DNA from: RGUW01 sp040399325
Lineage (GTDB): Bacteria > Cyanobacteriota > Cyanobacteriia > PCC-6307 > Cyanobiaceae
Assembly: GCA_040399325.1 (NCBI GenBank)
Contig: JBBASJ010000004.1
Location: 7,794 to 71,793, forward strand
Length of the DNA: 64,000 bases
Direction: 5' to 3'
The position numbers and the translations under genes are program-made. Position 1 is the first letter of the stretch. Each line of letters opens with the position of its first letter. Positions 1 through 7,182 of this stretch are shown piece by piece. Under the pieces are notes generated by a model that saw nothing but the letters and a program-made list of their open reading frames with translations, ran no database searches and was not told the origin of the DNA.

Positions 1-1
1 G

Positions 2-259
2 GGCCGCCGTGACACCCCTGAGCCCGGCAGCTACACCAACACACTGCTCGCGGGTGGTGACAATCGCATCCTCAAGAAGATCGGCGAAGAGAGCGCCGAG
101 TTCGTGATGGCCTGCAAAGACGGCGACCCCGCAGAGATCGCCGGTGAGGCAGCCGACATCCTGTTTCACCTGCAGGTGGCCCTGGCCCACCACGGCGTCA
201 GCTGGCGGGCGGTGCAGCAGGTGCTGGCGGAACGCCGCGGAGCCCCACGGCGTTCCTGA
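2..259 (+). CDS. hisE: Phosphoribosyl-ATP pyrophosphatase domain (HisE or HisIE), 3' fragment
   Basis: The open frame entering from the left edge encodes 85 residues ending at a TGA. It hydrolyses phosphoribosyl-ATP to phosphoribosyl-AMP, the second step of histidine biosynthesis in the cytoplasm. The run ILKKIGEESAEFVMACKDGD followed by EAADILFHLQVALAHHGVS is the MazG-like HisE core, with the acidic EESAE and EAAD metal-binding helices. Only the C-terminal domain is in the window. In cyanobacteria HisE is usually fused behind HisI, so a bifunctional HisIE is likely, but the HisI half cannot be seen. It is convergent with the linker gene at 269-1036, with a 9-nt gap. Confidence 0.93.
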   Translation, partial: GRRDTPEPGSYTNTLLAGGDNRILKKIGEESAEFVMACKDGDPAEIAGEAADILFHLQVALAHHGVSWRAVQQVLAERRGAPRRS

Positions 260-268
260 GTGCCGGGC

Positions 269-1036
269 TCAGCCCTGGCTGGCGGTGCTCAGCATGGCCA
301 GGGCGGTCCAGACCACAAAGCCGGTGAGCACAAAGCCACCGGTGGCCACGAACCAGCGCCAGGCGTTCTGCACAGCGGGGCTGGGCTGTCCGGCCAGCCA
401 GGCGGGCTGGGGCCAGCCGCCGCTGGGTGCCCAGGCGCTGCCGCGACCGGCGGGGGCGCGGCGGGCCATGGCTTCACGCCAGTAGGCGTCGTAGCGGGGG
501 GCCTGCTGGTTGAACGGCATGGTGCCCACGGCCTGGCCGGCCAGCACCCGCGACCGCTGGTAGGGCACCAGATCGTCACCGAAGCAGTCGCGATACTCGG
601 CCGAGTCGAGCAGGGCGTCGATGAAGCCCGGCAGCCCCTTCTGGGCGATCACGATCGACCAGGCGATGCGCTCGCTCTCCCCGTGCACAGGCCGGCCCAG
701 CACGCGCCCCACCACCTGCTCCACCACCCGGTAGTTGCTGTTGCAGCGGTAGAAGTCAGTGCGGAACTTGTCAGACTTCAACAGGGCGCGAATGAAGTCG
801 CGGGTGCTGATCTGGCCTGAGCGCAGCTGCGACTCCAGCACCGCATCGCGGTCGACCTTGAAGGCGTGAAAGAAGATCTGCCGGTAGGCCTGCTCGATCA
901 GTTCATCGGCGCCGGCCCGGTCGCGCTGCAGTGCAAACCGGCCGTTCTGGCGAACGGTCTCTTCGTTGCCGACAAAAAAGCTGCTCACCCGGGCGTTCGT
1001 TGTGATGGGCCGGGTGGTCAGAACAGGCAGGGCCAT
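269..1036 (-). CDS. cpcL: CpcL-like (CpcG2-type) membrane-anchored phycobilisome rod linker
   Basis: A 255-residue protein starting MALPVLTTRPITTNARVSSF, the usual N-terminus of CpcG rod-core linkers. That match sets the start at 1036 rather than at an in-frame ATG 22 codons upstream. The PBS-linker domain covers about residues 20-150 (RVVEQVVGRVLGRPVHGESE, GLPGFIDALLDSAEYRDCFG). After a Pro/Gly/Ala-rich tether, residues 226-249 form one hydrophobic segment (WFVATGGFVLTGFVVWTALA). A C-terminal membrane anchor replacing the core-binding tail defines CpcL, which attaches phycocyanin rods to the thylakoid and photosystem I. Classical CpcG lacks that anchor. The assignment to CpcL rests on the anchor and has not been checked by phylogeny. 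It is divergent from the ABC transporter at 1173. Confidence 0.88.
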   Translation of the reverse strand: MALPVLTTRPITTNARVSSFFVGNEETVRQNGRFALQRDRAGADELIEQAYRQIFFHAFKVDRDAVLESQLRSGQISTRDFIRALLKSDKFRTDFYRCNSNYRVVEQVVGRVLGRPVHGESERIAWSIVIAQKGLPGFIDALLDSAEYRDCFGDDLVPYQRSRVLAGQAVGTMPFNQQAPRYDAYWREAMARRAPAGRGSAWAPSGGWPQPAWLAGQPSPAVQNAWRWFVATGGFVLTGFVVWTALAMLSTASQG

Positions 1037-1172
1037 GGAGTGTGGGGCGTGCAAAGGCCGAAAGGTATGGCCAATGCCGCTGCGGCTGGTTGCGATCGCC
1101 AAAAGTCACAAGCAACGTCACGGCTCGCAACACCTCGCAACCTTTGCTGCCGCGGCCTGGCCCCCTAGCCTG

Positions 1173-1934
1173 ATGGGTATGGGCGAAACGATTCTCGAAG
1201 TCAGCCATCTGAGCGTGCGTCAGGGCGGTCTGCTGGCTGTCGAAGATGTCAGCTTTGCGCTGCCCCCCGAGACCGACACCGCGCTGGTGGGGCCCAACGG
1301 CGCCGGCAAGAGTTCGCTGGTGCAGGCCGTGTTGGGCCTGATCCCACGGCAGGGCGGCAGCGTCAAACTGCTGGGCCATGCCCTCGGTCCCCGCGGTCAG
1401 TTGCCGGCACCGGTGCGTGACCAGATCGCCTATCTGCCCCAGCTGTTTGCACCGCGGGGTCGCTTCCCCCTGACCGTGGCCGAGTTTGTGGCCCTGGGCG
1501 GGGCGCCGGCTGCCGGCCGGCGTCAGGCGGTGCAACGCTCCCTCGAGCTTTGCGCCTGTCAGGGGCTGGAGCGGCGGTTGCTGAGCGAGCTCTCGGCCGG
1601 TCAGCTCAAGCGGGTGTTGCTCGCCTTCTGTGTGGTGCGGCCGCGGCGGTTGCTGGTGCTCGACGAGGCCCAGGCCGGCCTGGATGCCCAGGCGGCGGAG
1701 CAGTTCCACAACCTGTTGTTTGATCTGCGCCGCAGCCAGGGCTGGACGATCCTGCAGGTCTCGCACGATCTCGACATGGTGCGTCGCAGCTGTGATCGGG
1801 TGCTGTGCCTCAACCGCAGGCTGCGCTGTGCGGGCAGCCCCGACCACGCGCTCAGCTCCGCCCGGCTGGCGCAGCTCTACGGGCACCACTACGCCCCCTA
1901 CCGCCATCAGCACGAGCCGGCGGCGCAGCCATGA
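1173..1934 (+). CDS. Zn/Mn-type ABC transporter ATP-binding protein (ZnuC-like)
   Basis: A 253-residue ABC ATPase that powers metal import with the permease encoded immediately downstream. Walker A is GPNGAGKSS near residues 40-48. The signature is LSAGQ, Walker B is LLVLDEA and the H-loop is QVSHDLD. The family is metal-uptake ABC (ZnuC/MntA/SitB-like); the C-terminus YGHHYAPYRHQHEP is His-rich, consistent with metal handling. The start is ATG 1173, with ATG 1179 as an alternative; the frame is open further upstream but that part has no domain match. The stop overlaps the next ATG (ATGA), so the two are translationally coupled. No ZnuA-type binding protein is in this window. Whether zinc or manganese is carried cannot be told from sequence. 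Confidence 0.88.
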   Translation: MGMGETILEVSHLSVRQGGLLAVEDVSFALPPETDTALVGPNGAGKSSLVQAVLGLIPRQGGSVKLLGHALGPRGQLPAPVRDQIAYLPQLFAPRGRFPLTVAEFVALGGAPAAGRRQAVQRSLELCACQGLERRLLSELSAGQLKRVLLAFCVVRPRRLLVLDEAQAGLDAQAAEQFHNLLFDLRRSQGWTILQVSHDLDMVRRSCDRVLCLNRRLRCAGSPDHALSSARLAQLYGHHYAPYRHQHEPAAQP

Positions 1935-2797
1935 ACCCCGACGCTTCGGCGCTGCTGGTGCTGCTGGGTCTTCCGTTCATGCAGCGGGCTCTGCTGGCGG
2001 GCCTGCTCACCGGTGGCCTGGGCGGCCTGCTGGGCAGTGTGGCGGTGCTGCGGCAGATGGCGTTCTTCAGCGACGCCCTGGGCCATGCCTCATTGCTGGG
2101 CCTGACCCTGGCGGTGGCGCTGGGGTTCAACCCCACCCTCGTGCTGCTGCCGTTTGCCGTGGTGTTTGCCCTGGTGGTCAACGCCGTGGTGCGGCGCAGC
2201 CGGTTGCCGGTGGATGCCCTGCTCAACATCATCTATTCGGCATCTCTGGCGATCGCCGTGCTGGCCCTGAGCCGCCTGCCCCGGCAGGGCCCGGGTCTCG
2301 AGGCCCTGTTGTTTGGCGACATTCTTGGCGTCACCTGGTTGGATCTGGGGCTGATCGCCGCCCTGCTGCTGGTGACCGTGGCGCTGCTGGCCCGCCACCG
2401 CCGCAGTCAGATTCTGCTCTGCCTGGATGAACCACTGGCCCGCTCCCGCGGCGTGGATGCCGAGCGCCAGCAGCTGCTGTTCGTGGTGCTGCTGGCCCTG
2501 GCCGTCGCACTCGCCATCAAGGCCGTGGGGGTGCTGTTGATCAGTGCCTTCATCGTGATGCCGGCCTGCGGGGCCCGGCTGGTGAGCCGGGGCTTCAGCG
2601 GCTACGTGCTGCTCTCCAGCGCCATCGGCGCGGGCGGGGCCGTGATCGGCCTGCTGGCTTCAGGCCTGTTCAATCTGCCGTCGGGGCCTGCCCTGGTCGT
2701 GGTGCAGCTGCTGGGCTTTGTGATCGCGCTGATGGTGTCTGCAGCCGATCGCTCTGGCGCAGCAGCCAGCGCATCGTCGCCCGATCGCGTGGGCTGA
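1931..2797 (+). CDS. Metal ABC transporter permease, ABC-3 family (ZnuB-like)
   Basis: A 288-residue polytopic inner-membrane protein of the ABC-3 family. It has about eight hydrophobic segments, and the N-terminal LRQMAFFSDALGHASLLG block is characteristic of ZnuB/MntB/SitC permeases. The conserved late segment IKAVGVLLISAFIVMPACGA also fits the family. It pairs with the ATPase encoded just upstream, with a 4-nt ATGA overlap. Its last 128 nt overlap the 3' end of the oppositely oriented protease gene at 2670-3476, an unusually long convergent overlap in which both frames look coding. Confidence 0.9.
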   Translation: MNPDASALLVLLGLPFMQRALLAGLLTGGLGGLLGSVAVLRQMAFFSDALGHASLLGLTLAVALGFNPTLVLLPFAVVFALVVNAVVRRSRLPVDALLNIIYSASLAIAVLALSRLPRQGPGLEALLFGDILGVTWLDLGLIAALLLVTVALLARHRRSQILLCLDEPLARSRGVDAERQQLLFVVLLALAVALAIKAVGVLLISAFIVMPACGARLVSRGFSGYVLLSSAIGAGGAVIGLLASGLFNLPSGPALVVVQLLGFVIALMVSAADRSGAAASASSPDRVG

Positions 2798-3476
2798 GGC
2801 GCAGCACCGGCATCGCACCGGGCACGGCGGCCATGGCATCGCCCGCGTCGTCGCTGTGGCCCCACAGGCCGAAGGCATGGCCCAGCTCATGCAGGGCGGT
2901 GGCCTGCAGGGCCAGGGCGCGCTGGCCAGGGCTGAGCAGCACCTCGACTCTGGGTTCGAGCTGTTCCCGGCCGCCGCGTCGCACCTGCAGCAGCTGCAGC
3001 ACGGCCCTGCCATGGCTGGCCCGGGTGCGGCCATCGGCAAGCCGTTGCAGCGGCGGTCGGCGACGCCAGAGGCGCACCTGGGCCTGTTCGGCGTGCTCGA
3101 CCAGGGTGATCGACAGCAGGGTCTGCCATTGCTCAAGGGCCGCCCGCACGGCGTTCTGCCACTGGATCGCACGCTGCCCCTCGGCGCTGGCGGGCCCGGT
3201 GTTGCCGATCCCGGGGCCCGGCGGTTCCATCCAGACGCACCAGTGCTCCCGCACCGGCCAGCCCAGTGGCGTGGGCCTCAGCCGCGTGTTGTAGGTACCG
3301 GGTTCCGCGTCGCTGGGCGCTCGGGGGGGGGGCTGCCGGTCGCCGGCCGGCAAGGTCAGCGGGCTGAGGGCTTCGGCAGTCGGGCAGCGGCTGGCTGGAT
3401 CGGCTCCGGCCGCCGGGGGTGCCAGACCGGCGCTAACGATCAGGCCTGCGGCCAGCAGTGCCAGCCGGCTCGCCAT
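2670..3476 (-). CDS. Secreted metzincin-like zinc metalloprotease
   Basis: A 268-residue protein with an N-terminal signal peptide (LALLAAGLIVSAGLAPPAAGA), so probably periplasmic or secreted. Residues 196-208 read HELGHAFGLWGHS, an HExxH zinc site whose third His is one residue further away than in classical HExxHxxGxxH. HELGHALGxWGHS variants are, from memory, common in bacterial matrixin-like proteases. The following DAM could supply the Met-turn. The C-terminal 40 residues are Pro/Ala/Ser-rich low complexity. It converges on, and overlaps by 128 nt, the permease gene of a putative zinc importer, so a link to zinc economy is possible but inferred. The substrate is unknown. Confidence 0.72.
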   Translation of the reverse strand: MASRLALLAAGLIVSAGLAPPAAGADPASRCPTAEALSPLTLPAGDRQPPPRAPSDAEPGTYNTRLRPTPLGWPVREHWCVWMEPPGPGIGNTGPASAEGQRAIQWQNAVRAALEQWQTLLSITLVEHAEQAQVRLWRRRPPLQRLADGRTRASHGRAVLQLLQVRRGGREQLEPRVEVLLSPGQRALALQATALHELGHAFGLWGHSDDAGDAMAAVPGAMPVLRLSPRDRATMRWLLRQSDRLQTPSARSQSPAAAPRPGQAPTAD

Positions 3477-3479
3477 GGC

Positions 3480-3974
3480 TCAGGCAGCCGGCAGGCCCAC
3501 GCCGCGGGCCATCAGGGTGGCCAGCAACGGCACGGCGGCGAAGCCCACCAGTTCAATGTTGAGGATCCAGGCCAACCGGTTGGCCAGAGCTTCACTGACC
3601 TTGGGCAGTTCGCCCTTGCGCAGGGGAAGCGCCCAGAGGATGTAGGTGACGGTCGGGTAGAGCGACAGGGCACCCACCGCCAGGTAGAGGCCGACCTTCC
3701 ACCAGAAGAGTGGATTCTCGGTGTAGAAGCCGCTGCCCTGGCCGAAGTAGAGAACCCGCAGAATTCCGCTGACCAGCAGGGCCAGGGCCGCCAGCCCATA
3801 GACCACATCGGTGATCACCATCATGGTGGCCTCCTGCCGGTTCGGGTTGGCCTTGATCAGACGGCGCTCGAGCACCAGCGCGCCAAAACACAGCATGAAG
3901 CTGAGGTAATGCACGTAGGCCACCCCTGCCCGTTGCAGCACCTCGGTCGGAATGGCGGCCAGCAGGGACGTCAT
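3480..3974 (-). CDS. DUF2214 family integral membrane protein
   Basis: A 164-residue membrane protein with four hydrophobic segments and short loops (VVYGLAALALLVSGILRVLY, VGLYLAVGALSLYPTVTYIL). The pattern YVHYLSFMLCFGALVLERRL near the N-terminus and FWWKVGLYLAVGALSLYPT in the middle match the DUF2214 family of uncharacterised bacterial membrane proteins. The start at 3974 gives a clean family N-terminus; a longer open frame to 4079 adds only low-quality sequence. It lies 3 nt upstream of the protease gene on the same strand and is probably cotranscribed with it. Function unknown. Confidence 0.75.
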   Translation of the reverse strand: MTSLLAAIPTEVLQRAGVAYVHYLSFMLCFGALVLERRLIKANPNRQEATMMVITDVVYGLAALALLVSGILRVLYFGQGSGFYTENPLFWWKVGLYLAVGALSLYPTVTYILWALPLRKGELPKVSEALANRLAWILNIELVGFAAVPLLATLMARGVGLPAA

Positions 3975-4171
3975 GGCGGGTCGAACTGGGCAATAGAGCG
4001 CTGACGGTAGCTCCTGCCGAGCCCGCTCTGTTGAGTGCTGCAGTTGAGTGCTGCAGACAAACTCGAAGCAATCCTGCATTTGCGTAGCAAAAGTGAAAGT
4101 CGGAAGTTTTTCAGTGAGTTTTTTCTTGGCGACAAATCTCCCTTAGGTTCAAATCAATCTGCAGTCTCACC

Positions 4172-5095
4172 ATGGTGAGCTCCTTGAGCGCCTTTCTCGG
4201 TGAGATCGGTCGCCATCAGTTGTTGACACCCGAGCAGGAGCTCACCCTGGGTCGCAAGGTGCAGGCCATGGTGTCTCTGCAGGAACGCTGCACGTCGGCG
4301 GGAGGCACGGGGCCGGCCTGCAGCTACGACGAGCTGGAGCGCCGCACCATGAGGCTGGGCGAGCGGGCCAAGAATCACATGATCACCGCCAATCTGCGCC
4401 TGGTGGTCAATCTGGCCAAGCGCTATCAGGGCAAAGGTCTTGACCTCCTCGACCTCATTCAGGAGGGCACGTTGGGGTTGACCAGGGCCGTTGAGAAGTA
4501 CGACCCCACCCGTGGACACCGATTCAGTACTTATGCCTATTGGTGGATTCGTCAGGGCCTCAACCGTGCGCTGTCGACCCAGAGCCGCACGATTCGGATT
4601 CCGGTCAATGTCAACGAAAAACTGACCAAATTGCGCGCGGCCAAGGCCCGCTATCTGCAGAGCCATGGCGTGCTGCCGGGCCCCACGGTTCTGGCCAAGA
4701 TGCTGCATCTCAGGCGCGATGAGGTCGAAGAACTGTTGGCCTGCGAATTGCGCAGTGTCACCGTGAGCCTCCAGGGTGTCGTCAAATCGAAGGCCGACCC
4801 CTCGGAGCTGGTCGACGTGCTGCCCTCCGCCGAGCTGCCTCCTCTCGAGCAGGCCGAGCTGGCCGAGCGCATCTCGGCGGTCTGGGCACTGCTCGATCGC
4901 GCCTGCCTGACCCCCAAGGAACGCACCGTCGTGATGTTGCGTTTCGGGCTCGACGGCAGCCACGAATGGCGCACCCTGGCCGAGGTGGCCAGGCAGTTGA
5001 ACTGCAGCCGTGAGTACTGCCGCCAGGTGGTGCAGCGCGCCCTGCGCAAGCTGCGTCGCGCCGGCCAGGAAACCGGCCTCGTGGAGTGCGACTGA
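4172..5095 (+). CDS. Group 2 (RpoD-like) RNA polymerase sigma factor
   Basis: A 307-residue sigma-70 family protein that lacks the long N-terminus of principal RpoD, so a non-essential group 2 factor (SigB/C/D/E class). Region 1.2 is within residues 1-35. Region 2 spans about 67-135, with NLRLVVNLAKRYQGKGLDLL, DLIQEGTLGLTRAVEKYDP and the promoter-reading FSTYAYWWIRQGLNRAL. Region 3 is about 140-215. Region 4 is about 235-300 (LTPKERTVVMLRFGLDG and a helix-turn-helix ending in a KLRR motif). Such factors direct RNA polymerase during stress, nutrient or circadian responses. The 90 nt upstream are AT-rich and divergent from the DUF2214 gene. The exact Sig subgroup needs a tree. Confidence 0.93.
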   Translation: MVSSLSAFLGEIGRHQLLTPEQELTLGRKVQAMVSLQERCTSAGGTGPACSYDELERRTMRLGERAKNHMITANLRLVVNLAKRYQGKGLDLLDLIQEGTLGLTRAVEKYDPTRGHRFSTYAYWWIRQGLNRALSTQSRTIRIPVNVNEKLTKLRAAKARYLQSHGVLPGPTVLAKMLHLRRDEVEELLACELRSVTVSLQGVVKSKADPSELVDVLPSAELPPLEQAELAERISAVWALLDRACLTPKERTVVMLRFGLDGSHEWRTLAEVARQLNCSREYCRQVVQRALRKLRRAGQETGLVECD

Positions 5096-5127
5096 CCCCT
5101 TAATCTCGGGTCCAACGCCTGGGGGTG

Positions 5128-5469
5128 ATGGCCGCGCTGACGCAGGACCAGCTCGGTGATCTGGAGTCCTTCATCAAGGACTGGTTGCGCCATGCCGGCC
5201 GCAGCCAGGCAGACCTGCGCCGCGCCCTGCGGGCGGCTTCGGTGCGCATGCCGGTGCTCATCGATGAGTTGCACCGCACCTACCGCCGTGGTGGCCTGCC
5301 CGAACTGGTGGCCCGCCTCTGCGCCATCGAAGCCGAATGGCATGGCGAGGATCAGGCGGCCCTGCTCACCGGGATCGATGACCCGACCACGCTGCCGCCG
5401 GCCATCAGCGGCTCTCTGGAGCAACTGGATCTGCTGCTGCAGGAAATCCGTCAGGAGCAGCCGGGCTGA
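5128..5469 (+). CDS. Conserved hypothetical protein, 113 aa
   Basis: I do not recognise a family. The product is a soluble, acidic, mostly helical 113-residue protein without signal peptide or membrane segment. ATG 5128 is preferred over the adjacent GTG 5125. It follows the sigma-factor gene by 32 nt on the same strand and may be cotranscribed with it. An anti-sigma or sigma-modulating role is conceivable only from that position; nothing in the sequence shows it. Confidence 0.62.
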   Translation: MAALTQDQLGDLESFIKDWLRHAGRSQADLRRALRAASVRMPVLIDELHRTYRRGGLPELVARLCAIEAEWHGEDQAALLTGIDDPTTLPPAISGSLEQLDLLLQEIRQEQPG

Positions 5470-5524
5470 CCGCAATCCACGGGCCTCTCGCCATAGTGGT
5501 TCGGTAGCCCTTGAGCGTGCACCG

Positions 5525-5782
5525 ATGTTGCGGCGTGATCCCATCCTTGCCCTGCTGCTGGGGACGTCTTTCGCCCCGCTGCTGCTGAGTGGTCTGCCTG
5601 CCCGGGCTCAGGTGCAGCAGTTCCTGCTGGCGCCTGGCAGCTCGGTGGGCAGCGAAACCCAGGTCAAACCGAAGAACTGCGTCACCGATCCCAAGACCGG
5701 CGCGATCACCTGCGACACCGAGATCGTCAATCCGCCCGGCAACACGCCGGCCAAGCCTTCGTACACACCCTTCGGCAACTAG
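5525..5782 (+). CDS. Small secreted protein, 85 aa
   Basis: Starting at ATG 5525 the product has a clear signal peptide (MLRRDPILALLLGTSFAPLL then LSGLPARAQ). A mature part of about 55 residues contains two cysteines in NCVTDPKTGAITCD, which could form a disulfide-closed hairpin. Gly/Pro/Thr-rich flanks suggest an extended periplasmic or secreted peptide. The frame is open upstream to 5156 but that part has no start-like context. It ends 11 nt before the PsiE-family gene. No family recognised. Confidence 0.65.
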   Translation: MLRRDPILALLLGTSFAPLLLSGLPARAQVQQFLLAPGSSVGSETQVKPKNCVTDPKTGAITCDTEIVNPPGNTPAKPSYTPFGN

Positions 5783-5793
5783 GGAGTGTGGGC

Positions 5794-6282
5794 ATGAGAC
5801 CGCTGAGCGACAACCGTTACCTGGCCCTGGTCGACGGGGCCGAGCGTTGGATCGCCAAACTGCTCGGAGCGGTGCTGCTCGTGGTCATGGTCATGGCCAC
5901 CGTCCAGCTGTTGGTTCAGGTGGCCTGGGCGATCAGCACGCCCCAGACTCCCTGGTTGAGCGAGCGGCTCACCCGGGTGCTCGGGGATCTGCTCAACATC
6001 CTCATTGCGGTTGAGGTGCTGCAGAACATCACCTCCTACCTCCGCAAGCACGTGGTGCAGATCGAGCTGGTGCTGATCACGGCGATGACCGCCGTGGCCC
6101 GAAAGGTGATCGTGCTGCCCCCCGGTGCCGAGAGCAAGCCCCAGCTGCTGGCCGGTCTGGGCGTGGCGGTGCTGGCCCTGGCCGCGGCCTACTGGCTGGT
6201 CAAGGCCGGCAACCTCAGGCCGGTACCAACCAGAACAGGGCCAGCCAGACGGTTCCTGGATCGGGATCCGACGCAGCTTTGA
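5794..6282 (+). CDS. PsiE-family (phosphate-starvation-inducible) membrane protein
   Basis: A 162-residue inner-membrane protein with about four hydrophobic helices. The blocks LLNILIAVEVLQNITSYLRK and VVQIELVLITAMTAVARKVI are typical of the PsiE family. ATG 5794 is chosen over GTG 5788. The last 17 residues (TRTGPARRFLDRDPTQL) are not PsiE-like: they are encoded by sequence that reads, on the opposite strand, as the C-terminus of a cupin gene (see 6215-6289). The gene has therefore probably run on into a decayed neighbour after losing its own stop. PsiE is named for phosphate starvation, and the window carries a phosphate cluster 50 kb away. Molecular function is unknown. Confidence 0.75.
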   Translation: MRPLSDNRYLALVDGAERWIAKLLGAVLLVVMVMATVQLLVQVAWAISTPQTPWLSERLTRVLGDLLNILIAVEVLQNITSYLRKHVVQIELVLITAMTAVARKVIVLPPGAESKPQLLAGLGVAVLALAAAYWLVKAGNLRPVPTRTGPARRFLDRDPTQL

Positions 6283-6289
6283 TCCGCGT
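6215..6289 (-). pseudogene. Antisense remnant of a Nif11-cupin gene C-terminus
   Basis: Read on the minus strand, this stretch encodes TRIKAASDPDPGTVWLALFW followed by LVPA and a TGA at 6215-6217. The intact Nif11-cupin protein at 29692-30228 ends TRHRVEATDPDPGTVWLALF plus WPADCTTHA. The two share 13 residues exactly and a further partial match upstream. Upstream of residue T the remnant frame has a stop and no further similarity, so only about 25 codons survive. It overlaps the 3' end of the PsiE-family gene in antisense and appears to have supplied that gene's C-terminal tail. Confidence 0.6.
6230..6270. repeat. 41-bp exact repeat, copy 1
   Basis: These 41 bases recur without mismatch and in the same orientation at 29719-29759, 23.5 kb away. 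Here they form the 3' coding end of the PsiE-family gene; there they are the antisense of the Nif11-cupin 3' coding end. Identity of this length at the nucleotide level, in sequence that is protein-conserved on only one strand, points to a fairly recent duplication or gene conversion. Confidence 0.9.
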
Positions 6290-6339
6290 TCACAGCTCCT
6301 GCACAGCAGCTCTGGAGCTCTGGATGATCACACTCTCGA

Positions 6340-7182
6340 GTGCACGGTGGGCACACGCAGATCGTGGTCGAGGGGTTGGAGTCAGTACCAGGCCTCCCGG
6401 CCGATGCCTCGGGGCCGGCAGGGGCCGGGTTCCGGTCGCAGCATCCGTGGGCGCAGCTCTGGTGGGTCGAAGATGATGTGGATCTCTGCCAGGCCCTGAC
6501 CCCGCGCCTGCGGGCCTGCGGTTGGGGCCTGCAGAGCTTTTCCCAGCCCGAGCCCATGCTGGCGGCGTTGCGGCGTCAGCGTCCTGATCTGTTGATTCTC
6601 GATCAGGTTCTGCCCGGATGTCTGGGGAGTGCGCTGCTCCAGCAGCTGCGCAGTCAAGGCCACTCCTTTCCCGTGCTGATGCTTTCGGGCTGTGGGCGAG
6701 CAGTCGATCGGGTCGTGGGGCTGGAGTCTGGGGCCCAGGATTACCTGGCCAAACCCTTCCTGTTCAAAGAGCTGGCGCTGCGCTGCGAGCAGCTGCTGCG
6801 GGTCGCGAGTCTGTCCCCCGTGGCGCCGTACAGCCATGAGCAGGCTCTGGTGTTGGGTCCCGTCACCTTCTGGCCCCGTCTGGGCACGCTCCGACTGGAT
6901 CAGGAGCCCGTTGTCTCCCTGAGCCGCGGCGAAAGCAGCTTGTTGCTGGCCCTGGCACGATCCCCCGGCCGCGTGCTCAGTCGGGCCCAGTTGGCCCAGG
7001 CTGCCGGCAGCCTGGTCAACAGTGGCAGCAGCCGCAGCATCGATGTGCGGCTCGGCCGGCTGCGCCGGCTGCTGGAGTGCACCTCCAACGGCGTTCTCAC
7101 CATTGAGTCGGTCAGAGCGCAGGGCTACGCCCTGCGCATCGCGTCGGCGAAGCCGGCCGCAGCAGGGGCGGAGGCCGAATGA
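6340..7182 (+). CDS. OmpR/PhoB-family response regulator
   Basis: A 280-residue DNA-binding response regulator. The receiver domain starts around residue 38 with the acidic pocket E44-D45-D46 (WWVEDDVDL). The phosphoacceptor is Asp88 (LLILDQVLPG) and the conserved Lys is 138 (DYLAKPF). The winged helix spans about 170-266 (LSRGESSLLLALARSPGRVL, SIDVRLGRLRRLLE, VRAQGYAL). About 35 residues precede the receiver, so the real start may lie downstream of ATG 6340, but no better in-frame start is visible. Its stop overlaps the kinase start by 4 nt (ATGA), making the two a cognate pair. Targets are unknown; the overlapping downstream glycosyltransferase genes suggest cell-surface control. Confidence 0.9.
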   Translation: MHGGHTQIVVEGLESVPGLPADASGPAGAGFRSQHPWAQLWWVEDDVDLCQALTPRLRACGWGLQSFSQPEPMLAALRRQRPDLLILDQVLPGCLGSALLQQLRSQGHSFPVLMLSGCGRAVDRVVGLESGAQDYLAKPFLFKELALRCEQLLRVASLSPVAPYSHEQALVLGPVTFWPRLGTLRLDQEPVVSLSRGESSLLLALARSPGRVLSRAQLAQAAGSLVNSGSSRSIDVRLGRLRRLLECTSNGVLTIESVRAQGYALRIASAKPAAAGAEAE

